Assembly: GCA_035629025.1 (NCBI GenBank)
Contig: DASPIU010000070.1
Span: 104,265 to 168,264 of the forward strand
Reading direction: 5' to 3'
Length of the DNA: 64,000 nucleotides
Origin: Stenotrophomonas_A sp035629025
GTDB lineage: Bacteria; Pseudomonadota; Gammaproteobacteria; Xanthomonadales; Xanthomonadaceae
Positions 53,725 through 62,526 of the stretch are shown piece by piece; positions within the stretch are counted from its first letter, which is position 1, and each line of letters begins with the position of its first letter. The translations under genes and the position numbers were made by a program. The notes under the pieces were generated by a model. It was not told the origin of the DNA. It made no database searches and worked only from the letters and a program-made list of their open reading frames with translations.

Positions 53725-54819
53725 ATGACGGCAACGACCCCGTCGCAGCGCTACGCCGAAGGCGTGGCGCGCGGCGACTGGAACGACGACCCGGCCCAGC
53801 ATGCGGCCCTGGCCGAACTGGACCGCATCCACGAAGCCCTGGTGGACAGCGCGCAGGATGGCTGGCTCGACCGCCTGTCCGCGTTCTGGAAAAAACCCGA
53901 ACCGGTGCGCGGCCTGTATTTCTGGGGCGGGGTAGGGCGCGGCAAGACCTTCCTGGTCGACTTGTTCTACGACAACCTGCCGATCAAGCAGAAGTACCGC
54001 ACCCACTTTCACCGTTTCATGCGCGGTGTGCACGAGCGCCTGCGCGAGCATGCCGGGCAGAGCGACCCGCTGGCGAAGATCGCGCAGGAATGGCGCGAGA
54101 ACCTGCGCGTACTGGTACTGGACGAATTCTTCGTCACCGACATCGGCGATGCCATGTTGCTGGCGCGCCTGCTCGAACGTCTGTTTGCCGAGGGCGTGAC
54201 CCTGGTCACCACCTCCAACACCGCGCCGGAAAACCTCTACGCCAATGGCCTGCAGCGCGAGAGCTTCCTGCCCGCGATCGCGCTGTTGCAGAAGTTCTGC
54301 GTCGAGCTGCATGCCGAAGGCACCGAGGACTACCGCATGCGCGCGCTGACCCGTTCGCCGGTGTACCGCGCGCCGCTGGATGCCGGCTCCGATGCCTGGC
54401 TGGCGCAGCGCTGGAGCGAACTCAGTGGCGGCAGCGCCGCGCAGCCCGGCAACATCCAGATCGACGGCCGCAAGATTCCGGTGCGCGGACGCGGCAAGAG
54501 CATTGCCTGGTTCGACTTTGCCGCGCTCTGCGAAGGGCCGCGCGGCACCGCCGACTACATCGAGATCGCGCGCGAGTTCAACACGCTGCTGCTGGGCGGG
54601 ATCCCGCACTTCGACCGCATCAACGAAGACGCCGCGCGCCGCTTCGTCAACCTGATCGACGAGCTCTACGATCGCCACGTCAACCTGGTCTGCACAGCGC
54701 ATGACGGTCCGGCTGCCCTCTATAGCGGCCAACGCCTGGCCGGCGCCTTCGAGCGCACCGCCTCGCGCCTGATCGAAATGCAAAGCGCCGAGTACCTGGC
54801 GACCGCCCACCGCGCCTGA
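53725..54819 (+). CDS. zapE: ZapE, cell-division ATPase (AFG1 family)
   Basis: 364 residues. Walker A is WGGVGRGKTF, Walker B LVLDEFFVTDI, and ARLLERLFAEGVTLVTTSNTAPENLYANGLQRESFLPAIALLQ is the family signature. ZapE associates with the Z-ring and modulates FtsZ in an ATP-dependent way. Length is typical. Confidence 0.93.
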   Translation: MTATTPSQRYAEGVARGDWNDDPAQHAALAELDRIHEALVDSAQDGWLDRLSAFWKKPEPVRGLYFWGGVGRGKTFLVDLFYDNLPIKQKYRTHFHRFMRGVHERLREHAGQSDPLAKIAQEWRENLRVLVLDEFFVTDIGDAMLLARLLERLFAEGVTLVTTSNTAPENLYANGLQRESFLPAIALLQKFCVELHAEGTEDYRMRALTRSPVYRAPLDAGSDAWLAQRWSELSGGSAAQPGNIQIDGRKIPVRGRGKSIAWFDFAALCEGPRGTADYIEIAREFNTLLLGGIPHFDRINEDAARRFVNLIDELYDRHVNLVCTAHDGPAALYSGQRLAGAFERTASRLIEMQSAEYLATAHRA

Positions 54820-54861
54820 TCCGAAAGTGAACGAAAGCTGTCCAGGGCCGGATGCATGCTT

Positions 54862-54880
54862 GCTATTAAATAGCGCGCTA
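54862..54880 (+). promoter_or_regulatory. OhrR operator upstream of ohrR
   Basis: GCTATTAAATAGCGCGCTA, with a perfect palindrome GCTATT-A-AATAGC inside. A nearly identical site in reverse orientation lies before ohr at 55375-55393. Spacing to the ohrR start is 15 bases. Confidence 0.7.
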
Positions 54881-54895
54881 TGTAAATTGCCGCCC

Positions 54896-55357
54896 ATGGA
54901 CCGCATCGCCGCCGCCCCCACCGCCGAACGCCTCAAGCTGGATAACCAGCTCTGCTTCGCGCTGTATTCCACGCAGCTGGCGATGAACAAGATCTACCGC
55001 GGCGTGCTCAAGGACCTGCAGCTCACCTACCCGCAATACCTGGTGATGCTGGTGTTGTGGGAACAGGATCAGCGCACCGTATCGGACATCGGCGAGCGCC
55101 TGTTCCTCGACTCGGCCACGCTGACCCCGTTGCTCAAGCGGCTGGAATCGGCGGGGCTGGTATCCCGTCGACGGGGCCAGAGCGACGAGCGCCAGGTCGT
55201 CATCAGCCTCACCGACGCCGGCCGCGCCCTGCGCGAACGCGCCGCCGCCATACCCGAGCAGATCGGCTGCGCGGCCGCCTGCAGTTTTGAAGAAGCGCAG
55301 GCATTGCACGCCCGCCTGCACACCTTGCGGGAGAACCTCGCCAAAGCGGCGGACTGA
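54896..55357 (+). CDS. ohrR: OhrR, organic-hydroperoxide-sensing MarR-family repressor
   Basis: 153 residues. The redox-sensing Cys20 is in LDNQLCFALYSTQLAMNK, the OhrR signature; the winged helix is SDIGERLFLDSATLTPLLKRLESAGLVSRRR. Additional cysteines near the C-terminus (IGCAAACSF) suit a two-Cys OhrR as in Xanthomonas. Oxidation releases it from DNA. The ATG at 54896 gives the conserved N-terminus. ohr follows on the same strand with its own operator. Confidence 0.93.
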   Translation: MDRIAAAPTAERLKLDNQLCFALYSTQLAMNKIYRGVLKDLQLTYPQYLVMLVLWEQDQRTVSDIGERLFLDSATLTPLLKRLESAGLVSRRRGQSDERQVVISLTDAGRALRERAAAIPEQIGCAAACSFEEAQALHARLHTLRENLAKAAD

Positions 55358-55374
55358 TCTCGCGATGCAATAAG

Positions 55375-55393
55375 TAGCGCACTATTTAATAGC
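55375..55393 (-). promoter_or_regulatory. OhrR operator upstream of ohr
   Basis: Read on the minus strand the site is GCTATTAAATAGTGCGCTA, one base different from the operator before ohrR. It lies 25 bases before the ohr start. Confidence 0.7.
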
Positions 55394-55418
55394 TAACTAA
55401 CCACCAAGGAGAAGCACC

Positions 55419-55847
55419 ATGGCATCACCCACCACCGTCCTCTACACCGCCCACGCCACTGCCACCGGTGGCCGCGAAGGCCGCGCCATCTCTTCCGACA
55501 GCGCCCTGGACGTCAAACTCTCCACCCCGCGCGAACTCGGCGGCGCCGGTGGCGACGGCACCAACCCCGAGCAGATGTTCGCTGCCGGCTACTCCGCCTG
55601 CTTCATTGGCGCGATGAAAGCCGTCTCGGCCCGCGAAAAGATCAAGCTGCCCGCCGAACCCACCATTGAAGGCAGCGTCGGCATCGGCCAGATTCCAGGC
55701 GGTTTCGGCCTCACCGTCGAACTGAAGATCGCCGTCCCCGGCATGGACCGCGACCAGCTCCAGACCCTGGTCAACCAGGCCCACCAAGTCTGCCCCTACT
55801 CCAACGCCACCCGCGGCAACATCGACGTCACCCTGACCCTGGCCTGA
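55419..55847 (+). CDS. ohr: Ohr, organic hydroperoxide resistance thiol peroxidase
   Basis: 142 residues. The two catalytic cysteines are in GYSACFIGAM and HQVCPYSNATR. VLYTAHATATGGREGRAISSDSALDVKLSTP at the N-terminus is the Ohr (not OsmC) pattern. It reduces organic hydroperoxides to alcohols. AAGGAG precedes the ATG. OhrR, encoded just upstream, represses it through the inverted operator. Confidence 0.95.
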   Translation: MASPTTVLYTAHATATGGREGRAISSDSALDVKLSTPRELGGAGGDGTNPEQMFAAGYSACFIGAMKAVSAREKIKLPAEPTIEGSVGIGQIPGGFGLTVELKIAVPGMDRDQLQTLVNQAHQVCPYSNATRGNIDVTLTLA

Positions 55848-55905
55848 CAGGAACGGCCCAGCCGCACCGTCAGCTGCTTTCCCATCCGCCTGCAACAATC
55901 TATCG

Positions 55906-55938
55906 GGCATCCGGGGGCAGGGCCTGCCCCCGGATGCC
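55906..55938. repeat. Perfect 15-bp hairpin
   Basis: GGCATCCGGGGGCAG and CTGCCCCCGGATGCC around a GGC loop. Without a T run it looks more like a dispersed palindrome than an intrinsic terminator. Its GGGGGCAGG core is shared with the outer arms of the element at 27786-27881. Confidence 0.6.
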
Positions 55939-56017
55939 GCGCGCAGACCCATGCAAGCCAGTCCACCTCGCAGCCAGTAACGCCGCAACCTCACGCAAGC
56001 CAAAACCAAAAACCCGC

Positions 56018-56728
56018 ATGACCGACACCGCCACCGACCTCCTGCTACTCCCCGGCCTGCTCAACGACCAGGCCCTGTGGGCCGAGCAAATCCAGGCGCT
56101 GTCCAACCAGGTCCATTGCCATGTCGGCGACCTGACCACCGGCGACAGCCTCGAAACCGTCGCCGCCGCCGTCCTTGCCGCCGCCCCGCCCCGCTTCGCC
56201 CTTGCTGGCTTCTCCCTCGGCGGCTATATCGCCCAGCAGATCCTGCGCATGGCTCCCGACCGCGTGCAGCGGCTCGCCCTGCTCGACACTTCGATCCGCG
56301 CCGACAGCCCCGAACGTCTCGCTCAACGCCAGTTGCTTGCCCGGACCGCCCGTGTCCCCGGCACCTTCCACGGCTTTGGCGAAAAACTGATGCGCAGCTA
56401 CGTCGCCCCCTCGCGCCTGCAGGACCACGACCTGCTCGAACGCGTCCGCGCCATGACCACGCGCCTGGGCGCCGAAGTCTTCGCGCGCCAGAGCCAGATC
56501 GCCCGCGTGGATGGTCATGATGTGCTGCGAGCCTGGCGCGGGCCAATGCTAGTGCTGTGCGGCGCCGACGATGCCATCACCCCACCGGCCCTGCACCACG
56601 AAATGGCGGCACTCGTACCCGGCGCGCGCCTGGTCGAGATTCCCGACTGCGGCCATCTTTCGCCACTGGAACAACCGCAGGCGGTCACCACGGCCTTGCG
56701 CCAGTGGCTGGCCGAACCGGCCCTCTGA
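56018..56728 (+). CDS. Alpha/beta-fold hydrolase
   Basis: 236 residues. LLPGLLNDQALWAEQI holds the oxyanion region, the nucleophile elbow is LAGFSLGGYIAQQIL, and Asp/His are in LCGADDAITPPALHHEM and PDCGHLSPLEQPQAV. Substrate unknown; it resembles small esterases of the BioH/menaquinone-hydrolase type in shape only. The start at 56018 (MTDTATDLLLLPG) is preferred over an upstream extension. Confidence 0.82.
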   Translation: MTDTATDLLLLPGLLNDQALWAEQIQALSNQVHCHVGDLTTGDSLETVAAAVLAAAPPRFALAGFSLGGYIAQQILRMAPDRVQRLALLDTSIRADSPERLAQRQLLARTARVPGTFHGFGEKLMRSYVAPSRLQDHDLLERVRAMTTRLGAEVFARQSQIARVDGHDVLRAWRGPMLVLCGADDAITPPALHHEMAALVPGARLVEIPDCGHLSPLEQPQAVTTALRQWLAEPAL

Positions 56729-56759
56729 CGCGCATCGCGCGGACCCGCCAACGAATCGA

Positions 56760-57551
56760 TCAGCGGCTGCTAGCCGCAATCCCGCCACGGTCGTCATCGC
56801 CGTCGTCAGGCGAGGGCACCAGCAACTGCAATCGCTGGCCCTGGTAGCGCAGCTCAAGTTCCTGCTGCATGTCATGCAAGGCCGCCACCTGGCTGCACAG
56901 CGATTGCGCGCGAGTCTCCAGCGCGCGGCTGCGTGCCTCCATGCGCGCGTCCAGGTCCTTCTCCATCTGCTCGGAGCGGCGCTCCATCTCCTCCGAGCGG
57001 CCGCTGAACACTGCCCACAACACATGACGGCTCAGGCTGGCAGCCATGTCCTCGGCAGCGCGCTCCACGCTCGCCTCGAACCTGGCATCGAAGGCCTTCT
57101 GGTCCCAGCGGCCCTGGCCCAGCGAATCGTCGATCTGCGCCTGCGCCTGGCGGCGGAAGCGTTCCACATCGCGCGCCTTGGCCGGGCTGCCGCTCAACAC
57201 CTGCACCACACCGGCCAGCGCATCGAAGGCGATGTCCACCGCGTCGCGGGCGACGCCAGCCACGGCGGGCACCAGCTCGCGCGTCATCGCCTCCATGTGG
57301 CGCAGGCGCAGGCCATCGGCGGCGCTGACATCCTGCGCGCGCTGATCGATGCTGATGCCGCCATCGTGGATGTGCACTTCGCGTGGCTGGCCCTGCGCGC
57401 GCGCCAGCCAGACGCCATCGTTGCCCACGCGCAGGTCATACGGCGTGCTGTAGCTGCATAGCCGCGAGGACAGCTGCGGCCTGGCCGGCTCCGCGCCGGC
57501 GGTGGTGGACAGGGCCAGCAGGGCCAGGGCAATCCAGTGATGCCACTTCAT
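56760..57551 (-). CDS. DUF2884 (YggN-like) exported protein
   Basis: 263 residues. A signal peptide ends near AGA (residues 18-20). The mature part is helical with a coiled coil (about 165-240: DMAASLSRHVLWAVFSGRSEEMERRSEQMEKDL) and matches the DUF2884 arrangement with SYSTPYDLRVGNDGVWLARA and a HIHDGGISID-like segment. Function unknown. It is convergent with the hydrolase gene. Confidence 0.8.
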   Translation of the reverse strand: MKWHHWIALALLALSTTAGAEPARPQLSSRLCSYSTPYDLRVGNDGVWLARAQGQPREVHIHDGGISIDQRAQDVSAADGLRLRHMEAMTRELVPAVAGVARDAVDIAFDALAGVVQVLSGSPAKARDVERFRRQAQAQIDDSLGQGRWDQKAFDARFEASVERAAEDMAASLSRHVLWAVFSGRSEEMERRSEQMEKDLDARMEARSRALETRAQSLCSQVAALHDMQQELELRYQGQRLQLLVPSPDDGDDDRGGIAASSR

Positions 57552-57681
57552 GGCCGCGTACCTCGCAAGGGCGACGCGGCCAGCATCCGCCGCCCCGGGT
57601 GGCGGCGCATGTGTGGAAAGTCAGCATGACCCTGTTCATGCCTCCACATCGGCGAATCACTCGATGCTCACGGCCGCCCGG

Positions 57682-57695
57682 TGCAATATGTTGCA
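57682..57695. promoter_or_regulatory. Short inverted repeat upstream of a hypothetical gene
   Basis: TGCAA-TATG-TTGCA, 22 bases before the start at 57718. It could be an operator or part of a promoter; no regulator is assigned. Confidence 0.3.
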
Positions 57696-57717
57696 AAGCA
57701 ACACGGCAGGAACCGAC

Positions 57718-58125
57718 ATGTTCGACCCACGCGTGCAAGAAGTGGATGTGGCCCTGCAGGCCCTGCCTGCCGACGACACCGCGGACAAGGCGGCGCTGTG
57801 GGACTGGGCATGCCGCGAGATGCTGCACGAAACCCAGACCGGCATGCACCAGCTGTCCTGCGTGGCCGGTATTGCCGAGGTCGTCGCTGCCGAATGGCGC
57901 GCGCCGGTCGACGTGATCGAACCGCCGCGGCCGTACATGCATCGCGGCGCCTTCGCGGACCGCCGCCTGCCGCAGGTGGTCGATGGCCTGGACGGCGCCA
58001 ATGATCCGCATGCGCGTGCGGAACTTTGGCGCATGCGTTATGCCGCGCTCATTGGCTCGACCTTGCAGGGCATGCGCGCGATTGCCGGCAAGCACCGCCT
58101 CGCGGTGCGCGCGCCGGGCAACTGA
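57718..58125 (+). CDS. Hypothetical protein, 135 residues
   Basis: Soluble protein without signal or membrane segment. It begins MFDPRVQEVDVALQALPADD and contains WDWACREMLHETQTGMHQL and PRPYMHRGAFADRRLPQVVDGLDGANDPHARAELWRMRYA-like stretches of which the WxW and HRG segments look conserved. I do not recognise a family. CAGGAA precedes the ATG at 57718. Confidence 0.6.
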   Translation: MFDPRVQEVDVALQALPADDTADKAALWDWACREMLHETQTGMHQLSCVAGIAEVVAAEWRAPVDVIEPPRPYMHRGAFADRRLPQVVDGLDGANDPHARAELWRMRYAALIGSTLQGMRAIAGKHRLAVRAPGN

Positions 58126-58171
58126 GCTGCAAGGCGGCGCCCACCGCAGCGGTGGAGCGCCGCGGTCCTGC

Positions 58172-58975
58172 TCAGTCCCAGGCCGGCGCAATTCCTTCCG
58201 GATTGGCCAGACGCTGGCCCCGATCCAGCGCGGCGATCTGCGCCATGTCGGCGTCATCGAGCTTGAGCTCGCGCGCGGCCAGGTTGCTTTCCAGGTTCGC
58301 GCGCCGCGTGGATGACGGAATCACCGAATAACCCAGTTGCAGTGCCCAGGCCAGCGCGACCTGCGCCGGCGTGGCGCCGTGCCGCGCGGCAATCGCGGCG
58401 ATCACCGGGTCCTTGATCACCTCGCCATAGGCCAGCGTCATGTACGAGGTGGCGTGGATGCCCTGGCTGCGCAGGAAATCGGTGAGCTTGCGGTTCTGCA
58501 GATAGGGGCTGATCTCGATCTGGTTGGTCGCGATGGCCGGCGCCCCGACCACATCGATGGCCTGCCGGGTGAGTTCGATGGTGAAGTTGGAAATGCCGAT
58601 CTCGCGCGTCAGGCCCTGCGCCTTGGCTTCGGCTAGCGCGCCCAGGTACTCGTGCATCGGCACCTGGTTGTTGGGCGAGGGCCAGTGGATCAGGGTGAGG
58701 TCGACCTGCTCGGTGCGCAGCTTGCGCAGGCTTTCGCGCAGGCTGGCGAGCAGGTCGTCGCGCTTGAACTGCGCAATCCAGATCTTGGTGGTCAGGTAGA
58801 TCTCTGCGCGCGGCACACCGGACTCGGCGATGGCCTGGCCGATCTCGCCCTCGTTGCCGTAGATCTGCGCGGTGTCGATGGCGCGGTAGCCGAGCGCGAG
58901 TGCATCGCGCACCGAATCAATGACGGTCTGGCCCTTGAGGCGGAAAGTGCCGAGGCCGAAAGCAGGAACGCTCAT
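58172..58975 (-). CDS. dkgB: Aldo/keto reductase, DkgB type
   Basis: 267-residue aldo/keto reductase. The catalytic Tyr is in AIDTAQIYGNEGEIG, Lys in TTKIWIAQF, and His in LIHWPSPNNQ. GISNFTIEL and IPSSTRRANLESNL bind NADPH. Length and motif fit 2,5-diketo-D-gluconate reductase B or methylglyoxal reductase. The ATG at 58975 gives MSVPAFGLGTFRLKGQT. It lies 76 bases downstream of an MFS gene on the same strand. Confidence 0.88.
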   Translation of the reverse strand: MSVPAFGLGTFRLKGQTVIDSVRDALALGYRAIDTAQIYGNEGEIGQAIAESGVPRAEIYLTTKIWIAQFKRDDLLASLRESLRKLRTEQVDLTLIHWPSPNNQVPMHEYLGALAEAKAQGLTREIGISNFTIELTRQAIDVVGAPAIATNQIEISPYLQNRKLTDFLRSQGIHATSYMTLAYGEVIKDPVIAAIAARHGATPAQVALAWALQLGYSVIPSSTRRANLESNLAARELKLDDADMAQIAALDRGQRLANPEGIAPAWD

Positions 58976-59051
58976 GGGGAACTCCTTGGGGGAAGCGGGC
59001 GCGGCGCGCAGCAGGACAGCGCCTGCGTGCGCGCCGCAGTGTGCATGGAAC

Positions 59052-60266
59052 TCAATGCGCGGTGATGGCGATGCCTTCGGCGCGGGCGGCGACGCCATCG
59101 CGTCGGTCGAGGCGGCCGCTGAGCGCGGTCAGGCCGAGTGCGCCCAGCACCACCAGCGCGCCGATCCACGGCGTGTGGCGCAGGCCGATGTGCTCCACCA
59201 CTAGGCCGCCGACCGACGAGCCCATCGCAATACCGAGGTTGAAGGCGGCGATGTTCAGGCCGGAGGCCACGTCGGCGGCGCGCGGCGCGAACCGCTGCGC
59301 CTGCTTGACCACGTACACCTGCAACCCCGGCACGTTGCCAAACGCGACCGCGCCCCACGCCATCACCGTCAACAGCACCAGCCAGTGGTGGGTGATGGTG
59401 AAGCTCAGCACCAGCAGTACCAGGGCCAGCAGCGCAAACACGCGCTTGAGCGCCGGCACCGGGCCGAGGCGGTCGGCCAGGCGGCCGCCCCACAGATTGC
59501 CGATGGCCACCGACACGCCGTACAGTAGCAGCACGCCGCTCACCGCATTGGCCGACCAGCCGCTGATCTGTTGCAGGATCGGCGCGAGGAAAGTAAAGGC
59601 AAGAAAGGTGCCGCCATAGCCCAGCGCGGTCATCGCATAGACCAGCAACAGGCGCGGCTGCGCGAGCACGCCCAGCTGCTGGCGGAAGCTGGCCGGCTCG
59701 CTGTGGTGCACATCCCGGGGCACGAAGAGCAAACTGCCGAGCAGCGCCACCACGCCCAGACCGGCCACCGCCAGGAACGTCGCGCGCCAGCCCAGGTGCT
59801 GGCCGATGAAGGTGCCCAGCGGCACGCCGGTGACCAGCGCGACGGTGAGACCGGTGAACATGATCGCGATCGCGCTGGCCGCCTTGTCCTTGGGCACCAC
59901 GGACGTGGCGATGATCGAACCGATGGAGAAGAACACGCCATGCGCCAGGCCGGTCAGCACGCGCGCGACGATCAGGCTGCCGTAGCCCGGCGCCAGCCAG
60001 GCCACCAGGTTGCCCAGCGTGAACAGCACCATCAGCGCCACCAGCAGCGCCTTGCGCGGGATGCGCCCGGTGAGCGCGGTCAGTACCGGCGCACCGATAG
60101 CCACGCCGAGCGCGTACAGGCTGACCAGCAAGCCGGCGGACGGCAGGCTGACGCCGAGATCGGCGGCAATGGTCGGAATCAGGCCGACGATCACGAACTC
60201 GGTCGTGCCGATGGCAAAGGCGCCGAGTGTCAGCGCCAGCAGGGCGAGGGGAATACCACGGGACAT
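59052..60266 (-). CDS. MFS transporter, YdhP/AraJ-like exporter
   Basis: 404 residues with twelve transmembrane helices. Signature segments are FAIGTTEFVIVGLIPTIAADLGVS at helix 1 and GRIPRKALLVALMVLFTLGN at loop 2-3. The group exports arabinose, nucleosides or drugs; substrate not determinable. The ATG at 60266 opens MSRGIPLALLALTLG. A LysR gene is divergent, with a 12-bp palindrome between. Confidence 0.88.
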   Translation of the reverse strand: MSRGIPLALLALTLGAFAIGTTEFVIVGLIPTIAADLGVSLPSAGLLVSLYALGVAIGAPVLTALTGRIPRKALLVALMVLFTLGNLVAWLAPGYGSLIVARVLTGLAHGVFFSIGSIIATSVVPKDKAASAIAIMFTGLTVALVTGVPLGTFIGQHLGWRATFLAVAGLGVVALLGSLLFVPRDVHHSEPASFRQQLGVLAQPRLLLVYAMTALGYGGTFLAFTFLAPILQQISGWSANAVSGVLLLYGVSVAIGNLWGGRLADRLGPVPALKRVFALLALVLLVLSFTITHHWLVLLTVMAWGAVAFGNVPGLQVYVVKQAQRFAPRAADVASGLNIAAFNLGIAMGSSVGGLVVEHIGLRHTPWIGALVVLGALGLTALSGRLDRRDGVAARAEGIAITAH

Positions 60267-60310
60267 GAGCCGAACCCAGGGGGAGGGAGCGCGCAGTCTG
60301 CCCGGCATAC

Positions 60311-60322
60311 TTTTGCGCAAAA
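60311..60322. promoter_or_regulatory. Palindrome TTTTGCGCAAAA in the divergent MFS-LysR region
   Basis: Perfect 12-bp palindrome midway between the MFS and LysR starts. The position suits the operator for the LysR regulator. Confidence 0.45.
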
Positions 60323-60371
60323 AGATGGATATCGTCGAAATACTCTTTCCGAATCCGCAATAATCCCCGTG

Positions 60372-61277
60372 ATGAAGACCACCCTCGACGAGCTGCAGGC
60401 GTTCCTGGCGGTGATCGACACCGGTTCGATCACCGGCGCCGCCGAAGCGTTGCGGCAGACCGTGTCCGGCGTCAGCCGCGCGCTGGGCCGGCTGGAGGAA
60501 AAGCTCGGCGTCACCCTGCTGACCCGCACCACCCGCCGCCTGCGCCTGACCGAGGAAGGCCAGGCGTTCCTGACCCAGGCTCGCGCCATCGTGGCGGCGG
60601 TGGAGGCGGCCGAAGAACAGATGGCCGCCCGCCGCGAACGGCCGGCCGGGCGCCTGCGCATCGACGCCGCCACCTCCTTCCTGCTCCACGTGATCGTGCC
60701 GCGTGTGCCGGGCTATCGCGCGCGCTTCCCTGACGTGCAGCTCGAACTCAACGGCAACGAGCGCAACATCGACCTGGTCGAGCGGCGCACCGACCTGGCC
60801 TTCCGCATCGGCCCGCTCGGCGATTCGTCTCTGCATGCGCGGCCGGTGGGCCGCAGCCGTCTGCGCGTGCTGGCCAGCCCGGACTACCTCGCCCGCCACG
60901 GCACCCCGCAGGACGTGACCAGCCTGTTGCGTGACCACACCCTGATCGGCTTCCAGCAACCCGAGCCGCTCAAACGCTGGCCACTGCCAGGCGTTGACGG
61001 CGAGCCGATCCAGGTCGAACCGCATGTTGCCGCGGCCAGCGGCGAGACGCTATTGCATCTGGCGCGTGCCGGCGCCGGCATCACCTGTTTGTCGGATTTC
61101 ATGACTGCCAGTGACCGTGCCGCCGGTCGTCTGGTGCAGGTGCTGCCCGAGCTGACCGTGGACATGCGCCAGCCGATCAATGCGGTGTATTACCGCAACA
61201 CCGCGGTGTCCGCGCGGATCACCTCGTTTCTGGATTACCTGGCCGAGGCGTTGGGGCCAGCGCCGTTTGAGGGGTGA
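60372..61277 (+). CDS. LysR-family transcriptional regulator
   Basis: 301 residues. The helix-turn-helix is LDELQAFLAVIDTGSITGAAEALRQTVSGVSRALGRLEEKLGVTLL. The effector domain has RLRIDAATSFLLHVIVPRVPGYRARFPDVQLEL. This is the small DsdC/YafC-like group. It is divergent from the MFS gene and probably controls it. It ends before a REP-type repeat. Confidence 0.88.
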   Translation: MKTTLDELQAFLAVIDTGSITGAAEALRQTVSGVSRALGRLEEKLGVTLLTRTTRRLRLTEEGQAFLTQARAIVAAVEAAEEQMAARRERPAGRLRIDAATSFLLHVIVPRVPGYRARFPDVQLELNGNERNIDLVERRTDLAFRIGPLGDSSLHARPVGRSRLRVLASPDYLARHGTPQDVTSLLRDHTLIGFQQPEPLKRWPLPGVDGEPIQVEPHVAAASGETLLHLARAGAGITCLSDFMTASDRAAGRLVQVLPELTVDMRQPINAVYYRNTAVSARITSFLDYLAEALGPAPFEG

Positions 61278-61303
61278 GGGCAGGAATGTCCGATGGATGC
61301 ACT

Positions 61304-61377
61304 GTGGGAGCGGCTTCAGCCGCGACCGCCATCTGCCAGATCACGACTCCGCTTGTCGGGGCTGAAGCCCCTCCCAC
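61304..61377. repeat. REP doublet
   Basis: A direct copy at 61304-61327 (GTGGGAGCGGCTTCAGCCGC...) and an inverted variant at 61356-61377 with GGGGCTGAAGCCCC core. It is a diverged GTGG-headed version of the REPs at 24892 and 44588. Confidence 0.8.
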
Positions 61378-61413
61378 AATGGCCCCAGCAGCATTCCCGA
61401 TGCCTGATGGGTG

Positions 61414-62376
61414 TCAAACCACGTCTTCGGCACTGGCCGCACTCAACTGCGCCAATTCCGCATCCGACAACCGCAACCGTGCCGCCGCCAGCACATCGCC
61501 CAACTGCGTCACTGTCGTCGCACTCACGATCGGCGCGGTGATCCCGGGCTGGGCGATCAACCACGCCAGCGCCACCTGTGCCGGCGTCGCCGAATGCGCC
61601 GCGGCTACGTCATCCAGTGCCGCCAGAATGCGCAGCCCGCGCCCGTTGAGATATTGCCGCACCACTGCCTGCCCACGCGCGCTGCTCTTGCCCGCGTCCT
61701 CCACTGTGCGGTACTTGCCGGTCAGAAAACCACTGGCCAACGAGTAATAGCTGATCACCCCCAGTCCATGCTCGGCCACCACCGGCGCCAGCTCCTGCTC
61801 ATAGCCCGCGCGGTCGTAGAGGTTGTATTCCGGCTGCAGCGTTTCATAGCGTGGCAAGCCGTACTGGCGGGAAGTCTCCAGCGCATCGCGCAAGCGCGTC
61901 GCACTGTAGTTGGATGCGCCAATCGCGCGCACCTTGCCCTGTTCGATCAGCCGCCCGAACGCCGCCAGCGTGGCTTCCAGCGGCGTCGCGTCGTCGTCCT
62001 CATGCGCCTGGTACAGGTCGATCACGTCCGTCTGCAGGCGCCGCAGCGAATCTTCCGCCGCCGCGGCAGTGTTGTCGGCGGTCAGGCCGGGGCGCTCCTT
62101 CCATTTGCCCACCTTCGTCGCGATCAATACCTGGTCGCGCTTGCCGCTGCGCTTGAGCCAGCGGCCGATCAGCGTTTCCGACTCGCCGCCCCCGTTGCCC
62201 GGCACCCAGGCCGAGTACGCGTCGGCCGTGTCGATCAGGTTGAAGCCGGCCTCGACAAAGGCATCCAGCAGCGCGAAGGAGGCGCGTTCGTCGGCACTCC
62301 ATCCGAACACGTTGCCGCCAAAGGCGATTGGCTGAGCCAGCAAGCCGGAGCGGCCGAGGGGGCGCGGGGAGGTCAT
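61414..62376 (-). CDS. Aldo/keto reductase, general stress protein-like
   Basis: 320 residues. The catalytic Tyr is in NLIDTADAYSAWVPGNGGGESE, Lys in IATKVGKWKERPGL, and His is replaced by AHEDDD context (DLYQAHEDDDATPLEATL). VRAIGASNYSATRL and SATTVTQLGDVLAAARLRLSDAEL bind NADP. This is the YajO/GSP69-like group. Substrate unknown. The ATG is at 62376. Confidence 0.86.
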   Translation of the reverse strand: MTSPRPLGRSGLLAQPIAFGGNVFGWSADERASFALLDAFVEAGFNLIDTADAYSAWVPGNGGGESETLIGRWLKRSGKRDQVLIATKVGKWKERPGLTADNTAAAAEDSLRRLQTDVIDLYQAHEDDDATPLEATLAAFGRLIEQGKVRAIGASNYSATRLRDALETSRQYGLPRYETLQPEYNLYDRAGYEQELAPVVAEHGLGVISYYSLASGFLTGKYRTVEDAGKSSARGQAVVRQYLNGRGLRILAALDDVAAAHSATPAQVALAWLIAQPGITAPIVSATTVTQLGDVLAAARLRLSDAELAQLSAASAEDVV

Positions 62377-62526
62377 GGCAATGCTCCGCAGGATCGGGCC
62401 CACAGGATAGTCGGCGCCGTCGGCCGAAGCTGTGACATCGCGTACATGCCGCCGGCGCGGCCCGCGGTGGAACAGCGGCCGCGCGGCGCCGTGCTAGGCT
62501 CGCCGCACTTCCAAGGAGGTCTTCGA

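Noticed and set aside
59571..60371. Upstream extension of the LysR gene at 60372
   Set aside because: It is antisense to the MFS gene, and the ATG at 60372 starts exactly at the LysR helix-turn-helix.
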